A program made the position numbers and the translations under genes. Positions 8,312-17,239 of a stretch of 64,000 nucleotides of DNA are shown here, one piece after another. Source of the DNA: JAMXLO01 sp963799415 (GTDB lineage Bacteria; Pseudomonadota; Alphaproteobacteria; Acetobacterales; Acetobacteraceae); NCBI GenBank assembly GCA_963799415.1, contig CAWCXI010000005.1, forward strand, positions 1 through 64,000, in the 5' to 3' direction. The notes below the pieces were generated by a model that saw only the letters and a list, made by a program, of their open reading frames with translations, had not been told where the DNA came from and did not search any database. Position 1 is the first letter of the stretch; each line of letters opens with the position of its first letter.

Positions 8312-9430
8312 TCACTGGCCCTTGGCAAGCCGGCGTTCCATGTTTCGGCCGTAAGCAGACATCGCGTAGCAGCAGACGAAGAACACAATGGCGGAGAAAA
8401 CATAGCCCTCAGTCGCGAAACCGAGCCAGGCCGGATCCTTCAGCGCCTGCTCGACCGTGCCAAGCAGGTCAAACAGGCCGATGATCGTCAAGAGCGTGGT
8501 GTCCTTGAACAGGTCGACGACGGTGTTGATGATGCCGGGCACGATGATACGCAACGCCTGCGGCAGCACGATAAAGGCCTGCGCATGCCACCAGCGCAGC
8601 CCAAGCGAAGCGGCGGCTTCCTCTTGGCCGGACGGCACGCCTTGCAGACCGCCGCGCACCACCTCTGCCATGTAGGCAGCATTGAACAGCACCAGCGCCG
8701 CTATGGCGCGCAGCAGCCGATCGGGCAAGAAGCCATCGGGCAGGAACAGGGGGGCCACCACGGTTGACATGAACAGCACAGTCAACAGCGGGACGCCGCG
8801 CCACACCTCGATATAGCCGACCGATAGGATCCGCACGACCGGCAAATGCGAGCGCCGACCGAACGCCAACAGAATCCCGAGCGGCAAGGATGCAGCCACG
8901 GTAACGAATGATGCGATGACGTCGAGCATCAGGCCGCCCCACAACGAGGTGTCGACGTACGTCAGTCCGAGCACTCCGCCCCACAACAACACCGCCGCGA
9001 GTCCTGGGAACACGATGAGCAGCAGTAACACCCAGAGCCAGCGATGCCTTACCCCGTCCCGCAGTACCGGCGTGCAGAACGCCACCAGGAGGGCGAACGC
9101 AACATCGACGCGCCAGTGCTGATCGGGCGGATAACTTCCATAGAAGAATCGCGGGAAGCGCACGCGGATGAAGGTCCAGCAGGCGCCGTCACCGGTGCAC
9201 GCCGCCCGCGTTGTCCCCGAGATCGTCGCATGCGTCACGGCCCAACGGAACAGCGGCGGCAGAATGAGGCACGCCAGCAACAGTACAAAGGCTGTCAAAA
9301 TACTGTTGAAGACCGAGCTGAACAGGTTCTGCCGTACCCAGTCGATAGCGCTCGGCGGACGCCCGCCGGCGCGCCGCGGCAACAGACCACCCTGCGTCGG
9401 TTGGCGTCGTCCGGCGACAACATCGCTCAT
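8312..9430 (-). CDS. aapM: General amino-acid ABC transporter permease AapM
   Basis: A 372-residue inner-membrane permease. The N-terminal half has the long AapM-type extension with several helices; the C-terminal half carries the His/Glu/Gln-permease domain, with the EAA loop in EEAAASLGLRWWHAQAFIVLPQAL that contacts the ATPase. It overlaps the aapQ stop by four bases (ATGA), so the two subunits are probably translated together. The family moves a broad range of L-amino acids. A dedicated AapP ATPase would normally follow, but none does. Confidence 0.9.
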   Translation of the reverse strand: MSDVVAGRRQPTQGGLLPRRAGGRPPSAIDWVRQNLFSSVFNSILTAFVLLLACLILPPLFRWAVTHATISGTTRAACTGDGACWTFIRVRFPRFFYGSYPPDQHWRVDVAFALLVAFCTPVLRDGVRHRWLWVLLLLIVFPGLAAVLLWGGVLGLTYVDTSLWGGLMLDVIASFVTVAASLPLGILLAFGRRSHLPVVRILSVGYIEVWRGVPLLTVLFMSTVVAPLFLPDGFLPDRLLRAIAALVLFNAAYMAEVVRGGLQGVPSGQEEAAASLGLRWWHAQAFIVLPQALRIIVPGIINTVVDLFKDTTLLTIIGLFDLLGTVEQALKDPAWLGFATEGYVFSAIVFFVCCYAMSAYGRNMERRLAKGQ

Positions 9431-10542
9431 CTACCCACCAGCGAGACGCGGCGATTATACCAGTTCATAAACGCCGATACGATGAGATTGATGGAAAGGA
9501 ACACTCCCATCAGGAGGGCGATCGACTCGATTTCGCGGTTCGACTGCATCATCGCGGTGCCAGCAAAGATTTGGTACAATTCAGGATATGCCACCGCCGC
9601 GCCGAGCGATGTGGATTTGATTATATTGAGGTACTGGCTGGTGATCGGGGGCACCATCACCCGCAACGCCTGTGGCAGGATGATCTTCGAAAGCACCTGA
9701 CGCGGCCGTAGCCCCAGGCTCAGTGCTGCTTCGCGTTGGCCCTTGTGCACCGACAGGATGGCGGCGCGCACGATCTCGGCGATGAAGGCAGCGCCATAGA
9801 TAGAGAGGCCCGCACACAGTGCCACCAGCTCCGGCACCACCTGGATGCCACCCGCGATATTGAAGCCGCGCAACGCGGGCAGTTCAATGTGATCGATGCC
9901 CGCGACGAACAGCAGGATCCCTACGGGCATCAGCAAAAGCGATCTCAGACCCACTGGAAAACCACGCCACAACACGCGCCACACAAACGGTATGGCAAGC
10001 AACAGAGCAAACGCAATCGGCCATAAGGTCGCCGCGCGATCATCGGCAACGAAGCTCGGCAAATACAGGCCGCGGACATTCAGCAACGCTCCTCCGGGCA
10101 GCAGGATGCTTTGGCGTGGCCCTGGCAGGGTCTGAAGTACCGCCACGTACCAGAAGATGATCTGCACAAGCTGCGGCGTATTGCGTACCAACTCGATGAA
10201 CCCGAGCGCGATGTTGCGCACCAACCAGTTGGTCGATAGCCGCATGATACCGACCAGCAAGCCGAGCAGCGTGGCTGCGACAATACTGATTGCCGCAGCG
10301 AGCAGCGTGTTCAACACGCACACCAACAGGGCACGTGCATAGGTGTCGCCGACGGTCCATGGTATCAGACGAAATGGGATATCGAAATTCGTCGGGTCGG
10401 CGAGGAATCCGAAACCCAGGGCGCCATGCCGCCGCGCCGAGGTTCCAACGGCCATTGAACCAAGGAACCATGCGACCGCCACCACTCCGGCGAGCAACAG
10501 CCATTGCGCGGCGCGTGCGTGCGGTGACGGTCGCCTGACCAC
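9427..10542 (-). CDS. aapQ: General amino-acid ABC transporter permease AapQ
   Basis: A 371-residue inner-membrane permease, partner of AapM. After a first membrane segment it has the GFGFLADPTNFDIPF region typical of AapQ, then RNTPQLVQIIFWY and the EAA loop REAALSLGLRPRQVLSKIILPQAL. The C-terminal permease domain ends with NWYNRR. It lies 9 bases after aapJ and overlaps aapM by four bases, so the three form an operon. Confidence 0.9.
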   Translation of the reverse strand: MVRRPSPHARAAQWLLLAGVVAVAWFLGSMAVGTSARRHGALGFGFLADPTNFDIPFRLIPWTVGDTYARALLVCVLNTLLAAAISIVAATLLGLLVGIMRLSTNWLVRNIALGFIELVRNTPQLVQIIFWYVAVLQTLPGPRQSILLPGGALLNVRGLYLPSFVADDRAATLWPIAFALLLAIPFVWRVLWRGFPVGLRSLLLMPVGILLFVAGIDHIELPALRGFNIAGGIQVVPELVALCAGLSIYGAAFIAEIVRAAILSVHKGQREAALSLGLRPRQVLSKIILPQALRVMVPPITSQYLNIIKSTSLGAAVAYPELYQIFAGTAMMQSNREIESIALLMGVFLSINLIVSAFMNWYNRRVSLVGR

Positions 10543-10551
10543 GTCAGTCGA

Positions 10552-11598
10552 TCACTTCCAGCTGGCGGTCACGAACAGGCCACCTTTGGAGTAAAGATTG
10601 TTCATGCCACGCGGCAATCCCAGTCCTTTCTCTCCGAAGTAGGCTTCGTACACCTCACCGTAGTTGCCGATATCCTTGGCAATGCGATAGGCCCAGTCAT
10701 TGTCGATGCCGAGCAGCTTGCCGAAGTCGCCTTCCAGGCCCAGGTAGCGCCGCGCTTCCGGATCCTTGGTCGATTGCTTGATCTGATCGACATTGGCCTG
10801 GGTGACGCCGAGCAGTTCGCCTTCGATCATGGCATTCTGCACCCACTTCACCAGCCGCGACCAACCCTGGTCGCCCAGCCGGGTGAACGGGCCGAGCGGT
10901 TGCAGTCCGCCGATCGTCTCCGGGATGAACATCCAGTCATCCGGCTTCTTCATGGTGGAGCGTGCGGCTGCAACCGATCCACCATCGTCGGTGTAGCCGT
11001 CGCAGCGTCCAGCGTCAGCGGCGGCGAAAGCCTCCTCCGGCTTGTCGAATAGCAGCGTGTTGATCTTGATGTTGTTCGCCCTGTTGTAGTCAGCGATGTT
11101 GGTCTCGAGTGTGGTGCCGGTGAGCAGGCAGATCGTTGCGCCGTTCAGGTCCTTCGCGTGCGCGACGTTGAGGCTCTTGCGTACCATGAAGGTCTGAGCG
11201 GTGTAGAAGTTGAATGTTGGCTCATCGAGGCCAAGCTGCGTGTTGCGGACGAAGGTCAGCTCAAAGTCGCGGATCAGCACGTCGATCTCGCCCGACTGCA
11301 AGACGGAGAATCTCACTTTGGATGTGAGGCCGATGTACTTGACCTTGCTCGGCGAACCGAGCAGGGCATCGGCAATCGCGCGGCAATAGGCGACATCCAG
11401 CCCCTGCCATTCGCCTTTTAAATCCTGGAAGGCGTAGCCGGGAATGCCAGTGTCGATGCCGCAGACGAGCTGGTCGCGTTTCTTGATCGCGTCAATGGTG
11501 GGGCTTTTCAGCTCGTTCTGCGCGCGAGCGATGCCGACGCTTGCCAGCACCGCTGCAAGGGCGAGACCGCACACGGCCCCGATATGTATCCGTACCAT
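10552..11598 (-). CDS. aapJ: General amino-acid ABC transporter substrate-binding protein AapJ
   Basis: A 348-residue periplasmic binding protein with a signal peptide (residues 1-26, cleavage after ARA). The N-lobe begins TIDAIKKRDQLVCGIDTGIPGYAF and continues with GLDVAYCRAIADALLG; later features are RFSVLQSGEIDVLIRDFELT and DGYTDDGGS, all characteristic of AapJ/BztA. It captures amino acids for the AapQM channel. It is the first gene of the operon and follows a 150-base intergenic gap where no clear promoter could be picked out. Confidence 0.9.
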   Translation of the reverse strand: MVRIHIGAVCGLALAAVLASVGIARAQNELKSPTIDAIKKRDQLVCGIDTGIPGYAFQDLKGEWQGLDVAYCRAIADALLGSPSKVKYIGLTSKVRFSVLQSGEIDVLIRDFELTFVRNTQLGLDEPTFNFYTAQTFMVRKSLNVAHAKDLNGATICLLTGTTLETNIADYNRANNIKINTLLFDKPEEAFAAADAGRCDGYTDDGGSVAAARSTMKKPDDWMFIPETIGGLQPLGPFTRLGDQGWSRLVKWVQNAMIEGELLGVTQANVDQIKQSTKDPEARRYLGLEGDFGKLLGIDNDWAYRIAKDIGNYGEVYEAYFGEKGLGLPRGMNNLYSKGGLFVTASWK

Positions 11599-11753
11599 GA
11601 ATCCTCTCCTGTATCGTTGCGGGTTCGCCAGGGAAGCCTCCGAAGGCGCGCCAAGGCTACCCTGTCACAGCACCGTCTGTCCGACCAACACGATCAGCGC
11701 GGCTCAGTCTGGGGCTGGGCTGTCTTCACCAAAAAGGGCCGCGACTTGCGCGC

Positions 11754-13394
11754 CTACCCCAGGGCGAGCTCGCGATAGCCAGCAGCTGCCACCGCATCGC
11801 AGTGCTCACGATAGGCGGGGTAGCCACCGCTGTAGCGCATGATCTTACGGGTCTGCCTGCCCTCGACATTGCGATTAATACCGGTCATCCAGGAGTCGAC
11901 CTCGTTGGCGAGCAACCCCTGGCCCATGGCCTTGACATGGTCGGTCCATAGCGCGGTCCCCGCCTGGGTGGCCGCGATCCGCGTCAGGCCATGGTCGCGC
12001 GCATGGCGAACGAGACCGGTCACCCACTTGACGCTGTATTCGGCGGCGCGCGGGAAGTTGCCGAGCCCGGCATGTGGGCCCATCACCATCAACATGTTGG
12101 GGAAGCCTTCGACCAGGACGCCGAGATAGGTTTGCGGCCCGGCATTCCACTCGTCCTTGAGCCGGCGTCCGTCGACGCCCCTGATATCGATACGGTCGAA
12201 ACTACCCGTGATCGCGTCGAAACCGGTCGCGTAGATGATGAGGTCGAACTGGTACTCGGCATCACTGGACTTGATGCCGGCTGGCGTGATGCGCTCTATC
12301 GGTGTTTCAGCAATATCGACCAGCTTGACGTTGGGCTGGTTGTAGACCTCGTAGTAATGCGTCTCGAGCGGCAGGCGCCTTGTGCCAAAACCATGGTTCT
12401 TGGGGATCAGTTTGTCGGCGACGGCCGGATCCTTGACCCGCTGGCGGATTTTGCGCGCGACGAAATCCGAAATCAGTGCGTTGGCCTCGCGATCCACCAG
12501 GATGTCGCGGAAGTTGGCTTGCCAGATGCCGAAGCCGGGTTCGCTGTAGAGCTTCTCGAATAAGGCCTCGCGTTCCTCTGGTGTTACCTCGAGGGCAGAA
12601 CGCGGATCGGGGCTATGGATGAGACAGCCGGGTGTCTCGTGGCAGCGCGCGAAGATCTCGGAGTAGCGGGCGCGTATCTCGCCCATCCCCTGGTCGGTGA
12701 TCCTGGCATTGTGGAGTGGCGCGCACCAGTTTGGGGTGCGCTGGAACACGGTCAGGTGGCCGACTTCCTTGGCGATGGTCTGGATGGTCTGCACGGCGGT
12801 CGCGCCGGTACCGATCACCGCGACGCGCTTGCCCGCAAAGTTCACCGGCTCCTTGGGCCAGTGCGCGGTGTGGCATGACTGGCCTTCGAATGTCTCGACG
12901 CCCGCGATGCGCGGCATGGTCGGTGCCGAGAGCACGCCGATGGCAGTAATCAGCAGGCGTGTGCAATAGCGCCTGCCATCCTCCAGCGTGACGTCCCATG
13001 TGCAAGTCGCCTCCTGGTAGTGCGCGGAGGTCACGCGGCTCTTGCATTGGATGTCGCGGCGCAGGTCGAACTTGTCCGCGACGTAGTTGAGATAGCGCTC
13101 GGTCTCAGGCTGCGACGCGAAGTGCTCGGCCCAATTCCATTCCTGCAGCAGCTCCTCGGAAAACGAGTAGCCGTAGGTCCAGCTTTCGGAATCGAAGCGC
13201 GCGCCGGGGTAGCGGTTCCAGTACCAGGTGCCGCCGACATTGGTGCCGGTCTCGAACACCCGCACCTTCAGACCGAGTTCGCGCAGCCTATAGAGCTGGT
13301 AGAGGCCGGAAACGCCAGCGCCAACAATGATCGCGTCAAAATCCACGGTCGCATCTGTCCTGATTTCAGGCATAATTGAACTAAGGGCAACCAT
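11754..13394 (-). CDS. Flavin-dependent Baeyer-Villiger-type monooxygenase
   Basis: A 546-residue NAD(P)H/FAD enzyme. The FAD-binding GAGVSG is at residues 25-30, the Baeyer-Villiger fingerprint FEGQSCHTAHWP at 169-180, and the NADPH-binding IGTGATAVQ near 194-202. Order and length match class B monooxygenases that convert ketones to esters or lactones (cyclohexanone / phenylacetone type). The start at 13394 follows AGGGAAA; a second Met at residue 8 is possible. It is a single gene lying between the Aap operon and the cupin gene; the substrate is not predictable. Confidence 0.9.
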   Translation of the reverse strand: MVALSSIMPEIRTDATVDFDAIIVGAGVSGLYQLYRLRELGLKVRVFETGTNVGGTWYWNRYPGARFDSESWTYGYSFSEELLQEWNWAEHFASQPETERYLNYVADKFDLRRDIQCKSRVTSAHYQEATCTWDVTLEDGRRYCTRLLITAIGVLSAPTMPRIAGVETFEGQSCHTAHWPKEPVNFAGKRVAVIGTGATAVQTIQTIAKEVGHLTVFQRTPNWCAPLHNARITDQGMGEIRARYSEIFARCHETPGCLIHSPDPRSALEVTPEEREALFEKLYSEPGFGIWQANFRDILVDREANALISDFVARKIRQRVKDPAVADKLIPKNHGFGTRRLPLETHYYEVYNQPNVKLVDIAETPIERITPAGIKSSDAEYQFDLIIYATGFDAITGSFDRIDIRGVDGRRLKDEWNAGPQTYLGVLVEGFPNMLMVMGPHAGLGNFPRAAEYSVKWVTGLVRHARDHGLTRIAATQAGTALWTDHVKAMGQGLLANEVDSWMTGINRNVEGRQTRKIMRYSGGYPAYREHCDAVAAAGYRELALG

Positions 13395-13498
13395 GCTTGC
13401 TTTCCCTGAAGCGAGGTGACCGAGATTTTGGGCGAACCGAGATCAGGATTTGTACGCGTTTCGGCAGCTTCCGCAACCGGCGCCCCACTTGCTAAGGT

Positions 13499-14113
13499 TC
13501 AGGAATTGTTCGGCCCAGTCCAAAGGAACCAAAGTGCCAGCAGCGGCCGTTTCTCCGAGCGCATCGCATGCATGATGTTCGGAGGATTGTACACAAGGCC
13601 ACCGATGCCGGGCTCGTGCCATGGATCACTCCCTTGGCGCCATTGTCCTTCCGAAAGCACCACGTATATTTCCTCGGGCGGATGACGGTGGTCCGGATAT
13701 CGCGTATGCGGAGCCAGAAGGCTCACGCCGACCCGAACATCGCTGCGTATCTCAAGCCCCTCCGATCCGGCGATTGGCGCGTTGGCGTGGTTGTTCAGGA
13801 ATTGCTCTCCGTGGGTCTCAGCACCAGCTCTGACCTGCCAGTTCAGCTGTGGTTCGATTGCCGCGAATGCGCCGGCCAAGGCGCCGATAGGGCCTGGTTG
13901 GCGGCGCACGTCCTCCAGCGCCACCTCAAGATGGCGGCACACTGGCAATGGCGATGATCCCGACCGCCCGGCTTGTGCGGACGGCGCCTGCAGAGCCGTA
14001 AACATCCGTTCGGCAGCCACGCGCACTGGTCCTTTGGCATTGGGACTGTCGCTTATCGCTGCTTCGGCCAAAGTAAGGAATTGCTGGAAATCGGGGGAAC
14101 GGAGCGACATCAT
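13499..14113 (-). CDS. DMSP-lyase-like cupin protein
   Basis: The start at 14113 or 14110 (tandem ATGs after a GAGGAT site) gives about 204 residues. The cupin core shows DHRHPPEEIYVVLSEG (His142, His144, Glu148, Tyr150 in this numbering) and later PGIGGLVYNPPNIMHAM with His182. These are the metal-binding and catalytic positions of the DddL/DddQ/DddW family, which split dimethylsulfoniopropionate into dimethyl sulfide and acrylate. Many family members in soil or freshwater bacteria have no proven DMSP activity, so I assign the family and not the reaction. It is divergent from the TPR gene (56 bases between starts). Confidence 0.7.
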   Translation of the reverse strand: MMSLRSPDFQQFLTLAEAAISDSPNAKGPVRVAAERMFTALQAPSAQAGRSGSSPLPVCRHLEVALEDVRRQPGPIGALAGAFAAIEPQLNWQVRAGAETHGEQFLNNHANAPIAGSEGLEIRSDVRVGVSLLAPHTRYPDHRHPPEEIYVVLSEGQWRQGSDPWHEPGIGGLVYNPPNIMHAMRSEKRPLLALWFLWTGPNNS

Positions 14114-14169
14114 CACTGGGATCCTCACCCTGCGGACGCACACCCTGGCACACAAGCGGAGAAGGCGAC

Positions 14170-15825
14170 ATGGACTATCCCTATGAACTCGGCCCCTACT
14201 CCCGGAAGGTGACAACCACCTCGACGGATGCCCAGCGCTGGTTCGACCGCGGCCTCAACTGGTGTTTCGGCTACCACCACGAGGAGGCTGTCGCCTGCTT
14301 CGAGAAGGCGCTCGAGGCCGATCCGAACTGTGCCATGGCTCATTGGGGCGTCGCATATGCGGCTGGGCCGAACTACAACTTTCCCTGGGAACTGATGGAT
14401 CCTGCCGGCAAGGCCGCAGCACTCGCCCGCGCCTATGACGCGACCCGTGCAGCTATCGCATTGACGGACGGCGTCACCGCGCCGGAGCGTGCGCTGATCG
14501 AGGCGCTGCCCGCCCGCTATCCACAGCGCGACACCATCGACGACCAGCGCGCCTGGAATGACGCCTATGCCAACGCTATGCGCCTCGCGCACCAGGCGCA
14601 TCCCAGCGATCTCGAAGTACGCCACATCTTCGCCGAAGCGATCCTCAACCGTACGCCATGGCAGATGTGGGATCCGCATACTGGCGAGCCCACGCCCGGC
14701 GCCGGCACGCTCGAGGCGCGCGAGGCACTCGAGGCCGCCTTCCGCGATCTGCCCGGCGCGATGGACCATCCCGGCCTGCTGCACCTGCACGTCCACCTGA
14801 TGGAAATGTCGCCGCATCCGGAGGCAGCGCTGGTAACCGGCGATCGGCTGCGCGAGGTGAGCCCCGATATGGGCCACCTGGTGCACATGCCTACTCACAT
14901 CGACATCCAATGCGGTCACTACCGCGACGCGATGCACTGGAACCAGAAGGCGATCATCGCTGACCGCAAGTTCTACGACCGCGCCGGGCCGATGAATTTT
15001 TACTCCGGCTACCGTGTGCACAATTACCACTTCGCCGCCTACGGCGCGATGTTCCTCGGCCAATATGCGCCCGCCATCGCCGCCGCCGATGAGCTGATCG
15101 AGACCATGCCCGAGGCGATGCTGCGCATTCCCTCGCCGCCCATGGCCGATTTCTTTGAGAGCTATGTTTCCATCAGGCAGCACGTGCTCATCCGCTTCGG
15201 CAAATGGCGCGAGATCATCGCGCAGGATGTACCGGCGGACGGCGAGCTCTACTGCAATACCGTGGCGATGATGCATTACGCCAAGGGCGTCGCCCACGCC
15301 GCACTGGGCGACGTGCCCGCGGCTGAGGCCGAACAGGCGCTGTTCCGCGAAGCCGCGAAGCGGGTGCCGAAATCCCGGCAAATCCACAATGTGCTCTGTG
15401 TGCAGTTGCTGGCCATCGCCGATGAGATGCTGGCGGGCGAGATTGCCTACCGTCGCGGCGAGCACGACGCGGCCTTCGCTCGTCTCCGCGCCGCTATCGT
15501 GCTGGAGGACGCGCTGCCCTACGACGAGCCTTGGGGCTGGATGCAGCCTGTCCGTCACGCACTCGGTGCGCTGCTGCTGGAGCAGGGCCGAGCGGAGGAA
15601 GCCGAGGCGGTGTATCGCGAGGATCTCGGCCTCGGCGGGGCGCTGCCCCGCGCGCAGATCCACCCGGACAACCTTTGGGCGCTGCGCGGGCTGCTCGACT
15701 GCCTCGAGCGGCGCGGTGAGATCGCAGAGGCCGCGCTGATCCGCCAGCGCGTGGACTTCGCTGCCGCGCGGGCCGACCTGCCGGTGTCGGTGTCCTGCTT
15801 CTGCGCCGTCGGCAAGGCCGCCTAA
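14170..15825 (+). CDS. Tetratricopeptide-repeat protein (TTC38-like)
   Basis: A 551-residue cytoplasmic protein made of helical repeats. The N-terminus reads RWFDRGLNWCFGYHHEEAVACF, EADPNCAMAHWGVAYAAGPNYN, a signature seen in TTC38-like bacterial proteins. It has no signal peptide or membrane segment. The function of the family is unknown; TPR arrays usually hold protein partners. The stop overlaps the convergent alaX stop by four bases. It shares a short divergent promoter region with the DMSP-lyase-like cupin. Confidence 0.8.
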   Translation: MDYPYELGPYSRKVTTTSTDAQRWFDRGLNWCFGYHHEEAVACFEKALEADPNCAMAHWGVAYAAGPNYNFPWELMDPAGKAAALARAYDATRAAIALTDGVTAPERALIEALPARYPQRDTIDDQRAWNDAYANAMRLAHQAHPSDLEVRHIFAEAILNRTPWQMWDPHTGEPTPGAGTLEAREALEAAFRDLPGAMDHPGLLHLHVHLMEMSPHPEAALVTGDRLREVSPDMGHLVHMPTHIDIQCGHYRDAMHWNQKAIIADRKFYDRAGPMNFYSGYRVHNYHFAAYGAMFLGQYAPAIAAADELIETMPEAMLRIPSPPMADFFESYVSIRQHVLIRFGKWREIIAQDVPADGELYCNTVAMMHYAKGVAHAALGDVPAAEAEQALFREAAKRVPKSRQIHNVLCVQLLAIADEMLAGEIAYRRGEHDAAFARLRAAIVLEDALPYDEPWGWMQPVRHALGALLLEQGRAEEAEAVYREDLGLGGALPRAQIHPDNLWALRGLLDCLERRGEIAEAALIRQRVDFAAARADLPVSVSCFCAVGKAA

Positions 15826-16551
15826 GCGGCGGTAGCCGCGGCTGGAGTTATGATGATGCGGCGGTTCTGCCGCCCCTTGTTCTCGATCTTCACTACCGCG
15901 ATGCGGCCGATCTCCCCCGTGCGCGCAACGTGCGTGCCGCCGCAGGGCTGAAGGTCCACCGATGCGTCGGCCTCGCCGATCCGCATGAGCCGCAGCCGGC
16001 CGGTGCCGCGGGGCGGCGCCACCGACATCGTGCGCACCAGGCCGGGGTCAGCATCAAGCACCGCCTCGTCCACCCACTCGATGCGCACCGGATGGTCCGC
16101 CTCGATCAGCGCGTTCAGTCCGGCCTCGATCGCTTCCTTGGGCGGCGGGTTGGGCAGGTCGAAGTCCAGTCGCGAGCGATCCGCGCCGACCGAGCCGCCA
16201 GTCACCGCGGCTCCCTTGATCAGGCTGCACAGCAGATGCATCGCGGTGTGCATGCGCATCAGCCGGTAGCGGCGGTCCCAGTCGATCTCGCCTTCCACCG
16301 TCGCGCCCACCGGCGGCAGCGCCGCGCCAGGTGCGGGTAGGTGCAGGATCGTCTCGCCTTCCCCCTTAACCGTGTCGGCGACCGCCATCTCGGCGCCCGG
16401 CCAGCGCAGCACGCCGACATCGCCCGGCTGGCCGCCGCCGCGCGCGTAAAAGACCGTGCGATCGAGCACGATGCCCTCCGGCCCGCTGGCCAGTACCGGT
16501 GCTGCTGGCGGACCGCAATCGCGGGTCGTCGAGGAACAGTTTTGTTGTCAT
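15822..16551 (-). pseudogene. Alanyl-tRNA editing protein (AlaX-type), single-base frameshift near the N-terminus
   Basis: The body carries the editing-domain motifs VFYARGGGQPGD, RMHTAMHLL (HxxxH zinc site) and QPCGGTHVA (CxxxH), so it resembles free-standing AlaX enzymes that hydrolyse mischarged Ser- or Gly-tRNA(Ala). The natural start is the ATG at 16551 (MTTKLFLDDPRLRS), which overlaps the stop of the Nudix gene in ATGA. Those first residues are in a different frame from the body; removing one base in the ACCGGTAC run (16495-16500) restores STVLASGPEGIVLDRT and a 242-residue protein. Without that, only a GTG start at 16469 remains, which lacks the first 27 residues. Confidence 0.75.
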
Positions 16552-17195
16552 GCCGCCAGCCACTCCGTCCGCAGCGCCGGCCGCTGCGCGGCGAGCCACA
16601 GCAGACCGATCATCGTCACCGAATTGGTCAGGCGCCCGTTTAGCGCCGCCTCGATTGCACGCTCCGCGGGCCAAACGCGCACGCGGATGTCCTCGTGCTC
16701 GTTCGCCATGCCGGCGTGACCGGCAATGCCGTCGGCGCCAACCGGCGGCGCCTGTACGCGGCCGACATAGAGTTCGCACAGCTCGTCGGCGCCGCCTGGC
16801 GTCAACAGGAACCCGCCGATCCGCCGCATCGAGCCTACTGCCAGCCCCATCTCCTCCATCGTCTCGCGGCGCGCCGTCGCCTCTGGTGTCTCGCCATCGT
16901 CGCAGAGGCCGGCGGGAAGCTCCACCAGCACCGGATCGAGGCCCGCGACCAGCGCGGGCAGGCGGAACTGCTCGATCAGCACCACGACGTCTGCCTCCGG
17001 ATCATATGGCAGCACCGCCGCGGCACGGCCACGCCGCCACACCTCCCACGTTCGCTCGCCGGACATGGCGCCGTCGAAGCGGCGGTGCCGGAAACGCACC
17101 ACGTCGAGTGAGAAGCGCCCACTCCAGACGCGCTGCTCGGAGTTGACCTGCACATCGGGGTGTACGGGAAGGCAGGGGAAACTGCGAGACGCCAT
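16548..17195 (-). CDS. Nudix hydrolase, ADP-ribose pyrophosphatase-like
   Basis: A 215-residue protein from the start at 17195 (MASRSFPCLP); an upstream in-frame Met at 17231 is less likely. The Nudix box GLCDDGETPEATARRETMEEMG fits Gx5Ex7REUxEExGU exactly, and the preceding VLIEQFRLPAL resembles NudF-type ADP-ribose / nucleotide-sugar pyrophosphatases. It would cleave a nucleoside diphosphate linked to another moiety using Mg2+. It is the middle gene of an XRE-Nudix-AlaX run, and its stop overlaps the AlaX start by four bases. Confidence 0.85.
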   Translation of the reverse strand: MASRSFPCLPVHPDVQVNSEQRVWSGRFSLDVVRFRHRRFDGAMSGERTWEVWRRGRAAAVLPYDPEADVVVLIEQFRLPALVAGLDPVLVELPAGLCDDGETPEATARRETMEEMGLAVGSMRRIGGFLLTPGGADELCELYVGRVQAPPVGADGIAGHAGMANEHEDIRVRVWPAERAIEAALNGRLTNSVTMIGLLWLAAQRPALRTEWLAA

Positions 17196-17239
17196 GTGGC
17201 CAACATAGAGACGCGGCGTTGCAGCGCCCACCCCTGGTG

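Noticed and set aside
14125..15663. Long open frame antisense to the TPR gene
   Set aside because: Long antisense frames (also at 23072-24481, 44181-45824, 46877-48472 and 59159-60778) are expected in high-GC genes with G/C third positions; they show no motifs or ribosome-binding sites.
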